Source of the DNA: Clostridia bacterium
GTDB lineage: Bacteria > Bacillota > Clostridia > Oscillospirales > Acutalibacteraceae
Direction of reading: 5' to 3'
DNA: 64,000 nt
Assembly (NCBI GenBank): GCA_017631795.1
Contig: JAGBSO010000030.1
Span: forward strand, 1-64,000
In this document: positions 16,837-26,184 of the stretch, in pieces
Layout of the letters: each line of letters starts with the position of its first letter
Numbering within the stretch: the first letter of the stretch is position 1
The notes under the pieces: generated by a model
What the model was told of the DNA's origin: nothing
The model's database searches: none
Seen by the model: only the letters and a program-made list of their open reading frames with translations
Made by a program: the position numbers and the translations under genes

Positions 16837-17670
16837 ATGAAACATGAAAGACTTGAACTTAAGAATTATTTTGACTTTATCGGTGCAAACGGTGAAAACC
16901 CTGTGGTAGAAACATATCTGCCCTATAATATGGTGGAAATGAACCGTCAGAATCAGAAAAGACCGTGTATGGTTGTGTGTCCCGGCGGCGGATACGGCAT
17001 GTGTTCAGAAAGAGAATCTGAGCCGATAGCATTGCAGTTTTTGTCAGAAGGATTCAATGTCTTTGTGCTTACATATTCTGTTGCACCTCATCGTTTCCCC
17101 ACACAGCTTCGTGAAGTTGCTGCAACTATGGAGCTGATTTATGCCAATGCGGAAGAATGGAATTGTGATACAGAAAAAATCGCAATCATCGGTTTTTCTG
17201 CCGGCGGTCATCTTGCAGCTCACTATTCAACAATGTTTGACTGTAAAGAAGTAAGGGAAGTTTTGCCCGAAAGCAAATCAGTCAATGCGTCCATTCTTGC
17301 TTATCCCGTTATTGATGCCGATTTCAATAATACACATCAGGGAAGCTTTATGAATCTTCTCGGTCATGCTCCTGATAAGGCAGAGGAAGAATATTTTTCA
17401 TGTAACCGTCAGGTTAAGGAGACAACACCCCCCGCATTCATCTGGCATACTGCAGAAGACGGTTGTGTACCTGTTGTCAACAGCATTTCATATGCTAAGG
17501 CTCTTATTGAGAAAAAAGTCCCCGTTGAGCTTCATATCTATCCCTTCGGCGGTCACGGACTTTCAACAAGTGACAGACAGACTATTGATAATGTCACAAA
17601 TATTGTAGCTTATAACAATGTTTGGCTTGACAGCGTAAAAAAATGGCTTAGACTTATTTTTGAGTTATAA
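16837..17670 (+). CDS. Alpha/beta-hydrolase esterase (acetyl-xylan-esterase-like)
   Basis: A 277-residue alpha/beta-hydrolase of the BD-FAE/hormone-sensitive-lipase-like group. The oxyanion motif CPGGGY is at 48-53, the nucleophile elbow GFSAGGH at 119-125 (Ser121), the acid in HTAEDGCVPV and the His in FGGHGLS. These enzymes often remove acetyl groups from hemicellulose fragments. There is no signal peptide, so it acts in the cytoplasm. That fits the other intracellular sugar enzymes in the window, but it is transcribed alone between its own promoter and a strong terminator. Confidence 0.85.
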   Translation: MKHERLELKNYFDFIGANGENPVVETYLPYNMVEMNRQNQKRPCMVVCPGGGYGMCSERESEPIALQFLSEGFNVFVLTYSVAPHRFPTQLREVAATMELIYANAEEWNCDTEKIAIIGFSAGGHLAAHYSTMFDCKEVREVLPESKSVNASILAYPVIDADFNNTHQGSFMNLLGHAPDKAEEEYFSCNRQVKETTPPAFIWHTAEDGCVPVVNSISYAKALIEKKVPVELHIYPFGGHGLSTSDRQTIDNVTNIVAYNNVWLDSVKKWLRLIFEL

Positions 17671-17685
17671 TAACCGAATTATAAA

Positions 17686-17712
17686 AACCACTGATCATCA
17701 GATCAGTGGTTT
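17686..17712. terminator. Bidirectional terminator between esterase and hpt
   Basis: Near-perfect stem AAACCACTGATC / GATCAGTGGTTT with a four-base loop, an A-run on the left and a T-run on the right. It separates two converging genes. Confidence 0.85.
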
Positions 17713-17728
17713 TGCTTTGCTTTTTGTG

Positions 17729-18280
17729 TTATTCCTGATATTCAGCTATGTACGGAAGATTACGGTAGTATTCTCCGCAATCAAGACCGTAACCGATAAC
17801 AAAATAATCGGGAATAGTGAAAAGAGCCATATCAGGTTCAAAGTCAACCAGTCTTCTTGAAGGCTTGTCCAGAAGTGTGATAACTTTCAGTGATAACGGA
17901 TTTCTTTCCTGAAGAAGTTTTACAACATCTTTTAATGTACGACCCGTATCAATAATGTCTTCAACAATGATCACATGATAATTGCTGATATCCTGATCAA
18001 GATCCATTGTGATTTTTACAGTACCTGATGAAACTGTGTTGTTGTAATAGCTTTTTGCACACATGAAACCGATTTCGCAAGGCACTGTGACTGCACGGCA
18101 AAGATCACTCATGAACACAAATGCACCTTTAAGAATGCTGACAAGCAATATCGGTCTGCCGTCATATGATTCACTTATCTGTCTGCCTGCTTTTTTTACA
18201 GCTTCGGCAATCTCATCCTTTGTAATTACAATCCGTTTGATTTTTCTTTCAAAATCTTTTAATGACTGATTTTCAGACAT
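17729..18280 (-). CDS. hpt: Hypoxanthine phosphoribosyltransferase
   Basis: A 183-residue type I phosphoribosyltransferase of normal length for Hpt. It salvages hypoxanthine and guanine to IMP and GMP with PRPP. The PRPP-binding loop is VEDIIDTGRTL; the N-terminal PILLVSILKGAFVF and C-terminal VIGYGLDCGEYYRN segments are typical of the family. I set the start at ATG 18280; a TTG codon directly before it could extend the frame by one residue. It follows the secreted propeller gene (18317) by 36 bases on the same strand. Confidence 0.93.
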   Translation of the reverse strand: MSENQSLKDFERKIKRIVITKDEIAEAVKKAGRQISESYDGRPILLVSILKGAFVFMSDLCRAVTVPCEIGFMCAKSYYNNTVSSGTVKITMDLDQDISNYHVIIVEDIIDTGRTLKDVVKLLQERNPLSLKVITLLDKPSRRLVDFEPDMALFTIPDYFVIGYGLDCGEYYRNLPYIAEYQE

Positions 18281-18316
18281 CAATATAACCCCACTTTTTG
18301 AACAATTGAAATTTGA

Positions 18317-19171
18317 TTATTTTACGATGTAAGTTCTTATGAAAGTTGAAACAATTTTGTTGTAGTCAGAGATGTGAAGTGTGATTTTTCCGTCAGCATC
18401 TTTTTCTGCACAAAGACCTTCAGCTTCAGTGTCATAGCCTGTTGTGCTTCTGTCGCAGAGAAGAGTTACTTCGCCTGTTGCAAGATCAACTTCGTAAACA
18501 GTTTTGTTTTCTTCTTTCGGGTCACAGTTGAGATAAAGCTTACCGTCAACAACATCGCCTGCCTGAACTCTGTGCATTGTTTCTGAAAGTTCAACTGTGT
18601 GTGAAAAACTCATGTCATCAATGTTGTAAACAACGATTCTCTCCGCGTCGTTGAACTGTGATGCATAAAGGTAGTTTTCGTCTGTTGCACACCAGGGGAT
18701 ACCGTCTTTGAGGAATTCCCAATCTACTGCAAAATATTTGCCGGTGTACTCAAGTGTTTCTGCATCATAAAGAAGCACAAGAGGGTCTGTTTCGGGTTTG
18801 TTCTCAACGGGAGCATAGATTATGCCGTTCTGAACAGAAATGTCACCTATGTGGTCATAGTCAAGTTTTTTGAATTCCTGAGGAAGAGCATCAAGGTTTT
18901 CCTTTACAATTTCACCTGTTGTCTTGTCGATAATGCCAAGACAGCAGAGCTGAATACCTGCAAGTGAACCTGATGTGTAGAAATTGTCGCCTTCTTCGTC
19001 AAGTCCCTGTCCGCAGATAAATGCATCAACCATTGCATAACTGAATTCATTTGTTATTTCGCATGTTTCTGTTGCAGAAGGTGTAGGACAGATGAAGGAT
19101 GTTACTGTCATAATAAATGCTGTCAAGGGAGCGAGAATAGTTTTGAGTGCTGAAAAAATTGTACCGAGCAT
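18317..19171 (-). CDS. Exported beta-propeller-like protein of unknown function
   Basis: A 284-residue protein. An amphipathic/hydrophobic N-terminus (about 1-30, ending SFICPTPSAT) looks like a signal peptide or anchor. The rest is repeating beta-strand blocks with the pattern 'VYNIDDMSFSHTVELSE' and 'YEVDLATGEVTLL', as in six- or seven-bladed propellers. The C-terminal EAEGLCAEKDADGKITLHI blade recalls the SdiA-regulated/esterase-like propellers, but I cannot assign a family. ATG start with AAGGAGG upstream. It starts 14 bases after the stop of the propeller/toroid gene, so they share an operon. Confidence 0.65.
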   Translation of the reverse strand: MLGTIFSALKTILAPLTAFIMTVTSFICPTPSATETCEITNEFSYAMVDAFICGQGLDEEGDNFYTSGSLAGIQLCCLGIIDKTTGEIVKENLDALPQEFKKLDYDHIGDISVQNGIIYAPVENKPETDPLVLLYDAETLEYTGKYFAVDWEFLKDGIPWCATDENYLYASQFNDAERIVVYNIDDMSFSHTVELSETMHRVQAGDVVDGKLYLNCDPKEENKTVYEVDLATGEVTLLCDRSTTGYDTEAEGLCAEKDADGKITLHISDYNKIVSTFIRTYIVK

Positions 19172-19185
19172 AATTTTATTCCTCC

Positions 19186-21360
19186 TTAATCACCGAGAAG
19201 TCCGTAATATCTGCCCATCCAATAGGGAAGAAGGTAGATATAAGGCATCATTGCACGCATACCGTTAGCACCTGTTGAGGGAAGTGTTGATGTTCTGTTA
19301 ACGGTTTTGTTGTTTACATTTACAAATTCCTGACAGCCTGAGTCACATACACACTGATTGCCGTCGTAGTGAACAAGGACTCTTGAGCTGTATTCAACGG
19401 GGTATTTGAGCTGTGCGGGAGCACCCATTGCTTCCTGTTCGGTATCCCAAACGATATCTTTTCTGTAGCTGTTGAAAATGGGCCAGCGGATAAGATCAAG
19501 ATTCATTTCTGAAAGTGATTTTGCTGCATTTTCAATATCACAGGGATTGTTTGTAAGTGCACCGTATGTGATGTTGAACATGGGTGAACGCTCAATTTTT
19601 TCGTAGTCAAAATGGTGTGTAAGACCCATTTTGTAGATTTCGTTATGAGCTTCGTTTTCTGAGTAAACAATAAGGGGATAGATGTTTGTGAAGTCGAGCT
19701 GGTCATCAATGTGAGCAAGATGACCGTCTTCACACTTGTACTGCATACAGTTCATCGCATAGTGATGTCTGCTGATGAGCATGTTGTATACATCGTTGTA
19801 TTTTTCGTCACCTGTAACATGGTAAGTTGTTTTCAGGAATGAGAGAATTTCAAGAGAATTTGTGCCTCTTTCATAGTACCATCTGTCATCGTTGTTAAGA
19901 AGATCGGGTTCCCAGTTAGCCCATGTTGTGGGTACGCCGTCAACATCACAGAGATGGAAATTGTTTTCGAGAATATGATCTGTGATTGTCTTTACAACTT
20001 CTGCAATTCTCTTTTTCTCTTTCTTGTCGGCAACAAGGTCAAAGTAGATACCGTATGCATAGTAGTGACCTGTCATTTCATCACTTGATGTTTCACCGAG
20101 CCATTCGCAATCGTGATTGTCTTCAAGCACATGCCATTCTTCTCTGTTGCCTGTCATGAAGTTTTCTTCATGTGAATATCTTGTGGCTCTTGCAGTGAAA
20201 CCTTTTTTGCCTGTAACTTCTGTGAGCTTTATCATAGCTTCAACAGCTCTCTTTGCATTTGCCTTTGCTTCTTCAGAGCCTGTTACTGCATAACGGAAGC
20301 ACTGACTTGCACAGTAAAGACCTGTGAAAAGACCGTCGTTGTCAGAGTTGGGAAGCCAGCCTGATTCAAGGTCACCGTATCTGCGGAGCTCTCTTGTAAC
20401 CTGATAGCCTTCGTTTCTTGTGAAGTATTTTACAGCCATTGCATCATAATGAGCCGCCTTTTCTTCAAGAGTCATAATCTTTGTTGTGATGATGCTGATG
20501 CCTCTGGGAGTCACGGCAGCAATTGTTCCCTTGTCAGATACAGTAATCTTTGTTACTGTGGGATGCATGAGCCAGGGACCGAATGAATAGTATGCAATCT
20601 TACCTTCAATGAGAGTAACGATACCTGTGTTTGTAGCAAAGTATTTTTTGCCGTCCTTTGCAAAGAACATGTCATTGAATGAGCCTGCGGGCACTGAATA
20701 GAAATCATTTCCGTTGAACCAGAAATTTCTGCCGTCATAAATGTTAAGACCTTCGTCAGAGCCTACCCATACATGACCGAGACTGTCGATTGCAACACAG
20801 TTGATGCTTCTTGAAAGAACGGGTGTCATTTCGGGAATAAGTTCAGCCCAGTGACGGCGTTTACCCTTCATTGACATGAATCCTTCAACAGTTGAGCCTA
20901 TGTAAACAGTTTCACCGTATTTTGATTTGTTATCAAGTGCTGCAACGCAGACAGTAGCTTCGGGAAGGTCAACAACAGCTTCAAATCCGTCTGCCTTTTT
21001 AAGATAAAGAGTAGTTTCTGTTATGAGCCAGAATGAACCGTCGAGCGCTACGGAAATATCAGTAACGGGAGATTCAAATTCTGCAATTTTTTTAGCTTTG
21101 CCTTTTTTGATTTCAGCAAGAGTGTTGCCGATTGAAGCATAAAGCTTTCCGTCTGCAGAGAAAAGCTTTGATGCACAGATTGCAGTTTTTTTCATTTTGC
21201 CGTCTGCATATTCAAAAACACCGTCGGGCTGAGCGATGTAAAGAGTTTCACCGTCAAAAGCAACGGATGAAATATTTTCGCAATCAATACCGTTGTCGGC
21301 TGTCAGAAAAACTTTGTCAAGCTGTCTGAATTCGCCAAAGTGTAAAGTTGATTTCTTCAT
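19186..21360 (-). CDS. Propeller plus alpha-toroid protein
   Basis: A 724-residue protein without signal peptide. Residues about 20-310 are a beta-propeller with 'regulator propeller' style blades (for example SLGHVWVGSDEGLNIYDG). Residues about 315-720 are alpha-helical with Trp/His/Tyr-rich motifs such as NHDCEWLGETSSDE and RGTNSLEILSFL, like an (alpha/alpha)6 glycan-active barrel. I infer a cytoplasmic glycan-processing or glycan-binding role. The ATG at 21360 overlaps the stop of the upstream lipase gene in an ATGA, so translation is coupled. No catalytic residues can be named with confidence. Confidence 0.68.
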   Translation of the reverse strand: MKKSTLHFGEFRQLDKVFLTADNGIDCENISSVAFDGETLYIAQPDGVFEYADGKMKKTAICASKLFSADGKLYASIGNTLAEIKKGKAKKIAEFESPVTDISVALDGSFWLITETTLYLKKADGFEAVVDLPEATVCVAALDNKSKYGETVYIGSTVEGFMSMKGKRRHWAELIPEMTPVLSRSINCVAIDSLGHVWVGSDEGLNIYDGRNFWFNGNDFYSVPAGSFNDMFFAKDGKKYFATNTGIVTLIEGKIAYYSFGPWLMHPTVTKITVSDKGTIAAVTPRGISIITTKIMTLEEKAAHYDAMAVKYFTRNEGYQVTRELRRYGDLESGWLPNSDNDGLFTGLYCASQCFRYAVTGSEEAKANAKRAVEAMIKLTEVTGKKGFTARATRYSHEENFMTGNREEWHVLEDNHDCEWLGETSSDEMTGHYYAYGIYFDLVADKKEKKRIAEVVKTITDHILENNFHLCDVDGVPTTWANWEPDLLNNDDRWYYERGTNSLEILSFLKTTYHVTGDEKYNDVYNMLISRHHYAMNCMQYKCEDGHLAHIDDQLDFTNIYPLIVYSENEAHNEIYKMGLTHHFDYEKIERSPMFNITYGALTNNPCDIENAAKSLSEMNLDLIRWPIFNSYRKDIVWDTEQEAMGAPAQLKYPVEYSSRVLVHYDGNQCVCDSGCQEFVNVNNKTVNRTSTLPSTGANGMRAMMPYIYLLPYWMGRYYGLLGD

Positions 21361-22304
21361 ATAAATTCTCCTGTGTAAAAATTGTTGTCGTTAATCCATT
21401 CAAGCACATCAGTATAGATGCTTTCATAGTCATCTTCGTTCAGTATTTCATGACGAAGACCCGGATAAATCTTCATGAATGTGTCAGCACCGTTGACGTC
21501 ATACTTGTCGCAGACGGAGAGTACACCTCTGCCGAAAAATCCTATAGGGTCTTTTCCGCCTGATATGAGCATAACGGGAAGCCCCTGCGGAATTCCGGCA
21601 TAACATTCGTCTGCAGACGCTCTGAGAAGTATTTTTGCCACCATCATTGCACTTGCATTTGTAATGGGGTAGTCAAAATACGGGTCATTCAGAGCTTCGT
21701 CTCTGTTTTCACGGCTGACTGAAAGCCATGCACTTTCGTCATCTTCTCTGAAATATCTTGCTGTGATTTTTCCGAGCACTTCGCTGCCTGTATCGGAGTA
21801 TTTATCCGCACCGATCATTTCGCCGAAGGGAAGTACCCATTCGGAAAGCATAGAAATCTTTCCGCCGAGATGGGTTGTACCACAAAGGATAAGTCCCGAA
21901 AGACCTTCTCCGAACTGTGCCGCATAGAGTCTTGCAAGGAATGAGCCCATTGAATGACCGAGAAGATAATAAGGCATGTCAGCATATTTCTTTTTCATTA
22001 TGATTGCGAGTTTATTCATGTCGTCAACCATACGGATATCTGTGCCCTGATTGCCGAAGTCACCGAGTTTTCCTGCTTCTGCAGCAGCTTTTCCGTGTCC
22101 TAAATGGTCGTTGCCGCATACAACATATCCGTTTTCTGCAAGGAATCTTGCAAATCGGTCGTATCGGTCAATGTGGTCGGTCAGACCGTGGGAAATCTGA
22201 ACAACACCCATGGGAGGGAGTTCGTCATTTCTCCATATCAATGCTCTTATCATATCTTCACCGGTGGTGGAGTTATAATAAGCTTCAGTTCTTATAATTG
22301 ACAT
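21357..22304 (-). CDS. Alpha/beta-hydrolase, monoacylglycerol-lipase-like
   Basis: A 315-residue serine hydrolase of the S33/MAG-lipase-like group. HG oxyanion at 39-40, nucleophile elbow GHSMGS (Ser118), acid within ISGGKDPIG, and His in PGLRHEILNE. Residues about 130-220 form the lid. It is cytoplasmic, since no signal peptide is seen. It lies between the GH13 and propeller genes with a 4-base downstream overlap and an 11-base upstream gap, so it belongs to one operon. Its natural ester substrate is unknown. Confidence 0.86.
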   Translation of the reverse strand: MSIIRTEAYYNSTTGEDMIRALIWRNDELPPMGVVQISHGLTDHIDRYDRFARFLAENGYVVCGNDHLGHGKAAAEAGKLGDFGNQGTDIRMVDDMNKLAIIMKKKYADMPYYLLGHSMGSFLARLYAAQFGEGLSGLILCGTTHLGGKISMLSEWVLPFGEMIGADKYSDTGSEVLGKITARYFREDDESAWLSVSRENRDEALNDPYFDYPITNASAMMVAKILLRASADECYAGIPQGLPVMLISGGKDPIGFFGRGVLSVCDKYDVNGADTFMKIYPGLRHEILNEDDYESIYTDVLEWINDNNFYTGEFI

Positions 22305-22315
22305 TTTATTTCACC

Positions 22316-23995
22316 TTATTTGTAGAGATATACTCTTGCTTCATAGGGTCTGAGTATGCACATGTTGCCGTTTGTCTTTGCATCGTTGTATGTGCTGATT
22401 GCAAGTTCACCGTCTGCAAGGTTGAAACCGTCGGGGGCTGTGAAAATCATTTCCTTGTCGGAGAATGAACAGATAACAAGCATTCTCTGATCTTTATAGT
22501 GTCTTGAATAGACGAAAAGATCTTTTCTGTCATGGAAATGTTCATGGAACTGACCGTAAATAACAATTTCGTTTTCCTTACGGAATTTAAGAAGCTTTCT
22601 GTAATAGTGAAGAATTGAATCAGGATCTTTTTCAGCAGCTTCAACATTGATTTCTGTGTAGTTGGGGTTGATATGGAACCAGGGCTTTTCTGCAGTTGTA
22701 AAACCTGCGTTCTTTTCTGCAGACCACTGAACGGGAGTTCTTGCATTATCTCTTGAAGCATATCTTGCCATCTTCATTGTTGTGTCTTTGGGCAGGATCT
22801 TGCTTACCATCTTGTAAACTGTTACTGTTGAAACATCTTCATACATGTCAATTGACGGAAGCTCGATGTTTGTCATACCGATTTCCTGACCCTGGAAGAC
22901 AAAAGGAGTACCACTCTGACAGATATACATGGTTGCGAGCATTTTACCGCTTTCCACACGGAATTTTTCATTACCGTAACGGCTGATAACTCTGGGTTGG
23001 TCATGGTTTTCAAGGTAGTTTGCATTCCATGCTTTGCCGTAAAGCTCAGTCTGCCAGTTGTTGTAAACACTCTTGAGTTTTTTGAGATTGAAAGGTGTGT
23101 GAAGCCAGCTGTTAAGGAAACAGTCTGCTTCCATGTGCTGGAAACTGAACATCATGTTAAGAACCTGTTCAGGACCTTCTGAAATGTGTTTGAGAGCTTT
23201 CTTTGTTGTCATCATGGGAGCTTCACCGATTGTGACACAGTCATAATTATCAAGAACATCTCTTCTGTATTCAGCAAGGTAATCATGAAGATGCGGACCG
23301 TCCATATAATGTTCCATACCGCCTATGATGGGTACGGGGATACCGTCGGGAAGACCTGCATCCTTTGAAATATAAGTGATAACATCTTCACGGAAACCGT
23401 CAACGCCCATATCGAGCCAGTATCTCATTATATCCTTTACTTCTTCACGGACTTTCGGGTTGTCATGATTAAGGTCAGGCTGTTCCTTTGCAAAAAGGTG
23501 AAGATACCATGCATCTGCTTCTTTATCGAATTCCCATGCACTGCCTGAGAAGTTTGACTGCCAGTCATTGGGAGGAAGTTTGTTTCCGCATCTGCCTTTT
23601 CTCCAGAAATAGTAATCTCTGTAAGGACTGTCGGGGTTCTTGCTCTGTTTGAACCATTCGTGCTGATCTGATGTGTGGTTGATAACAAGGTCCATGATAA
23701 CTTTAAGACCTCTTTCATGAGCACCGTCAAGCACAGCCTTGAAATCGTCAAGTGTTCCGAAATAGGGAGCAATTTCCCTGTAGTTTGAAATGTCATAACC
23801 GTGGTCTTTACCCGGTGATGCATAAAGGGGAGAGAACCAGATAGCATCCACGCCGAGGCTCTTTATGTAATCGAGTTTTGAGAGAATACCGATAAGGTCA
23901 CCGACACCGTCGCCGTTACCGTCACAGAATGAACGGGGCCATATCTGATAAACTGCCATTTCTTTGTACCAGCATTTTTTGATGTTTTCGCTCAT
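22316..23995 (-). CDS. GH13 alpha-glucosidase (oligo-1,6-glucosidase-like)
   Basis: A 559-residue alpha-amylase-superfamily enzyme, normal length for MalL-type glucosidases, acting on isomalto- or malto-oligosaccharides. Catalytic residues are visible: nucleophile Asp204 in GFREDVI, acid/base Glu258 in TIGEAPM, and transition-state stabiliser Asp332 in NHDQPR. The N-terminal VYQIWPRSFCDGNGDGVGDL with its calcium loop is classic for this subfamily. No signal peptide, so it hydrolyses imported sugars. It is part of a minus-strand operon with the HAD phosphatase upstream and the lipase-like gene downstream. Confidence 0.92.
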   Translation of the reverse strand: MSENIKKCWYKEMAVYQIWPRSFCDGNGDGVGDLIGILSKLDYIKSLGVDAIWFSPLYASPGKDHGYDISNYREIAPYFGTLDDFKAVLDGAHERGLKVIMDLVINHTSDQHEWFKQSKNPDSPYRDYYFWRKGRCGNKLPPNDWQSNFSGSAWEFDKEADAWYLHLFAKEQPDLNHDNPKVREEVKDIMRYWLDMGVDGFREDVITYISKDAGLPDGIPVPIIGGMEHYMDGPHLHDYLAEYRRDVLDNYDCVTIGEAPMMTTKKALKHISEGPEQVLNMMFSFQHMEADCFLNSWLHTPFNLKKLKSVYNNWQTELYGKAWNANYLENHDQPRVISRYGNEKFRVESGKMLATMYICQSGTPFVFQGQEIGMTNIELPSIDMYEDVSTVTVYKMVSKILPKDTTMKMARYASRDNARTPVQWSAEKNAGFTTAEKPWFHINPNYTEINVEAAEKDPDSILHYYRKLLKFRKENEIVIYGQFHEHFHDRKDLFVYSRHYKDQRMLVICSFSDKEMIFTAPDGFNLADGELAISTYNDAKTNGNMCILRPYEARVYLYK

Positions 23996-24013
23996 ATTAT
24001 CAATTCCTTTCCG

Positions 24014-24790
24014 TCAGATATATTCTTTAAGATATTTAAGACTTTCTGCTGTGCAGGTTGCCTTGATGTCTGATTTTTCATACATTTCGGGAGTTGTTAC
24101 ACCTGAATAAACAAGAACGCTCTTTGTTCCGTTTTTCATGCCGATTGCAATGTCTGTTTCAAGTCTGTCACCGATAAAACAGATTTCATCCCTTGTGCAA
24201 CCGAGCTTGTTTGTAACAAAGTCAACTGTGTAACCGTAGGGTTTGCCGATGATAATGTCGGGATATCTGCCTGTTGATGCGGCAAAAAGCTCAATCATTG
24301 AGCCTGTATCAGGCATGAAACCGACTGCAAGGGGACAGTTTTTGTCGGGATGAGTTGCAATGTATTCAGCACCGTTTGCAATGAAGTTTGCGGCTTTGTT
24401 GATTTTTTCGTATGTGAGAGTTGTGTCAAAACCGAGAAGCACGATATCGGGATTGTCATCAACAAGATTCATTTCTGCTTTTACGCAGTCTCTTGTGAAG
24501 TTGTCGTTGCCGAGAAGATATATTCTTTTTCCCGCTCTGTTTCTTTTAATAAAGTCAATTGCAACGTGTGAAGAAATAATGATTTTATCTTCAGGCACGG
24601 GATAGCCGATTTTTATAAGTTTATGAAGACATTCTGCCGCATCGTGTGATGAGTTGTTTGTGAAGAAATAGAAATCCTTGCCCTTTCCGGGAAGTGCATC
24701 TGTAAATTCACAAGCTCCTTCAATCATGTTGTCACCCAGGTAGAATGTACCGTCCATGTCGATTATGAAGTATTTTACATCCTTTAACAT
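24014..24790 (-). CDS. HAD-IIA family phosphatase (NagD-like)
   Basis: A 258-residue HAD hydrolase of subfamily IIA (NagD/AraL/PGP type), removing phosphate from sugar phosphates or nucleotides. Motif I is DMDGT with Asp11 and Asp13, motif II is FFTNNSS, the IIA cap lies between, motif III Lys sits in IGKPYG, and motif IV is IGDRLETD. Normal length. ATG start with GGAGAAAC upstream; it overlaps the end of the membrane-protein gene by seven bases. A metabolite-repair or sugar-phosphatase role next to GH13 is inference. Confidence 0.88.
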   Translation of the reverse strand: MLKDVKYFIIDMDGTFYLGDNMIEGACEFTDALPGKGKDFYFFTNNSSHDAAECLHKLIKIGYPVPEDKIIISSHVAIDFIKRNRAGKRIYLLGNDNFTRDCVKAEMNLVDDNPDIVLLGFDTTLTYEKINKAANFIANGAEYIATHPDKNCPLAVGFMPDTGSMIELFAASTGRYPDIIIGKPYGYTVDFVTNKLGCTRDEICFIGDRLETDIAIGMKNGTKSVLVYSGVTTPEMYEKSDIKATCTAESLKYLKEYI

Positions 24791-26175
24791 ACTGTTTCTC
24801 CTATTTTAATAAATATTGACATTATCATAATCAGTACACAGCATATTGCAAAATATATATGTACCGCTTTTTCACCGTTACTGAATTTTATTTCGTCTTC
24901 TTCAATTGCTTTCATTCTGAAATAAGCAGCTTCGTAAACGACTGAATAAACAAATAACGTTGAAATTGTTCCGAATGCCTCTTTTAACGTTATTATGGAT
25001 ATTGTGGTTATTATAAACGGAAGCATAAAAAGAACTTTATCAACTATTGTTGTTTTACCGTTATCATTGCTTTTTTCCATCAGTTCCTGCACAAGAACGT
25101 GTAAAACGATCGGAAATGCTGCAAGAGATGCAACTTTATGTACTCCGAGCATACATAAAAATAACGGAAATACAGAATAAAGAGCAAATTCTGCAGATTC
25201 AAAAGTTTTCATTATCTTTTTGTAGTTGACCGTTTTCTTGGGAATGTAATACTGAATACAGTCAATACAAAGGATAATAACATAAATTATAAAAAGTGAA
25301 AATGAAATTTCTGATTCAGCTATATATGAATGAAAACCGTTTGCATCAATTGATGCAAGTTTTTCTGCAAATAAAGGCTTTGCAAGAATGAATGTGACAG
25401 CACAACCGATACCACCGATAGCACCGAGAGTGCATTCCATCAGTTTCCACGATTCAACGGCATCTTTCTTCTGAAGTACTTCAAAAAGGCGTTTTCCGTT
25501 TTTGCCGGGATGCTTTGCACGTATCTGCATCATCTGAGCAATAACCCAGCCGACTGCACCGAAAAGGAATGAACCGAGAGTCATTGCAAGGCATGACCAA
25601 TCTTTGAAAATAACTGCAAACAGAATAATTTCTGCAAGTATGCCGAAAAGTCCGCCCCATGATTCTTTTCGTTTAATGGAAAAATAAATCTTGGGAAATT
25701 TATTTTCTTCGGGATTGTGAGGATGGTTGAGTATAAAGTAGAAAACAATTGCAAACAGGGGAAGTAAGCAGAAGAAAAGAATGATCTGCCATAATTTATA
25801 CATGCCTGAAATTGCGGTTATGAACATTGATATAAAACCGCCGAAAATTCCGAACCAGATTCCGCCTTTGACAAAAAGAGCAACAAGACCCTTTTTCAGT
25901 GTGGGAGAATTCGGTTCATGCATGGAAAGATGAAGCGTTTCACCGTATGTCATGCATCCGCCGCAATACATGCCTATTGCACCTGCACCTGCAAGAATCC
26001 ATGGTGATGAAGAAAGAACTTCCGACCCCGAGAAAAGAGCAATAAGCAGTCCCATAAATGCACCGGGGAGCATAGCACCTTTTTCACCGCCGATGATAGT
26101 GCCTCTCATGCCCCAGCCGTAAGAAACGGCAATTGCCGAGAATGTTATAAAAAATATGATACTCTGAATATCCAT
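24784..26175 (-). CDS. Uncharacterised polytopic membrane protein
   Basis: A 463-residue protein with about ten to twelve hydrophobic segments. I do not recognise a named family. A striking glycine-rich block follows the first helix (YGWGMRGTIIGGEKGAMLPG, about 19-38), with further motifs CGGCMTYGETLHL and GGIWFGIFGG. This looks like a conserved substrate or channel motif. It starts nine bases after the GNAT stop with GAGGTGAC as the ribosome-binding site, and its end overlaps the HAD gene. The operon setting suggests transport of a sugar or sugar-phosphate compound, but that is inference only. Confidence 0.72.
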   Translation of the reverse strand: MDIQSIIFFITFSAIAVSYGWGMRGTIIGGEKGAMLPGAFMGLLIALFSGSEVLSSSPWILAGAGAIGMYCGGCMTYGETLHLSMHEPNSPTLKKGLVALFVKGGIWFGIFGGFISMFITAISGMYKLWQIILFFCLLPLFAIVFYFILNHPHNPEENKFPKIYFSIKRKESWGGLFGILAEIILFAVIFKDWSCLAMTLGSFLFGAVGWVIAQMMQIRAKHPGKNGKRLFEVLQKKDAVESWKLMECTLGAIGGIGCAVTFILAKPLFAEKLASIDANGFHSYIAESEISFSLFIIYVIILCIDCIQYYIPKKTVNYKKIMKTFESAEFALYSVFPLFLCMLGVHKVASLAAFPIVLHVLVQELMEKSNDNGKTTIVDKVLFMLPFIITTISIITLKEAFGTISTLFVYSVVYEAAYFRMKAIEEDEIKFSNGEKAVHIYFAICCVLIMIMSIFIKIGETVC

Positions 26176-26184
26176 TCTGTCACC

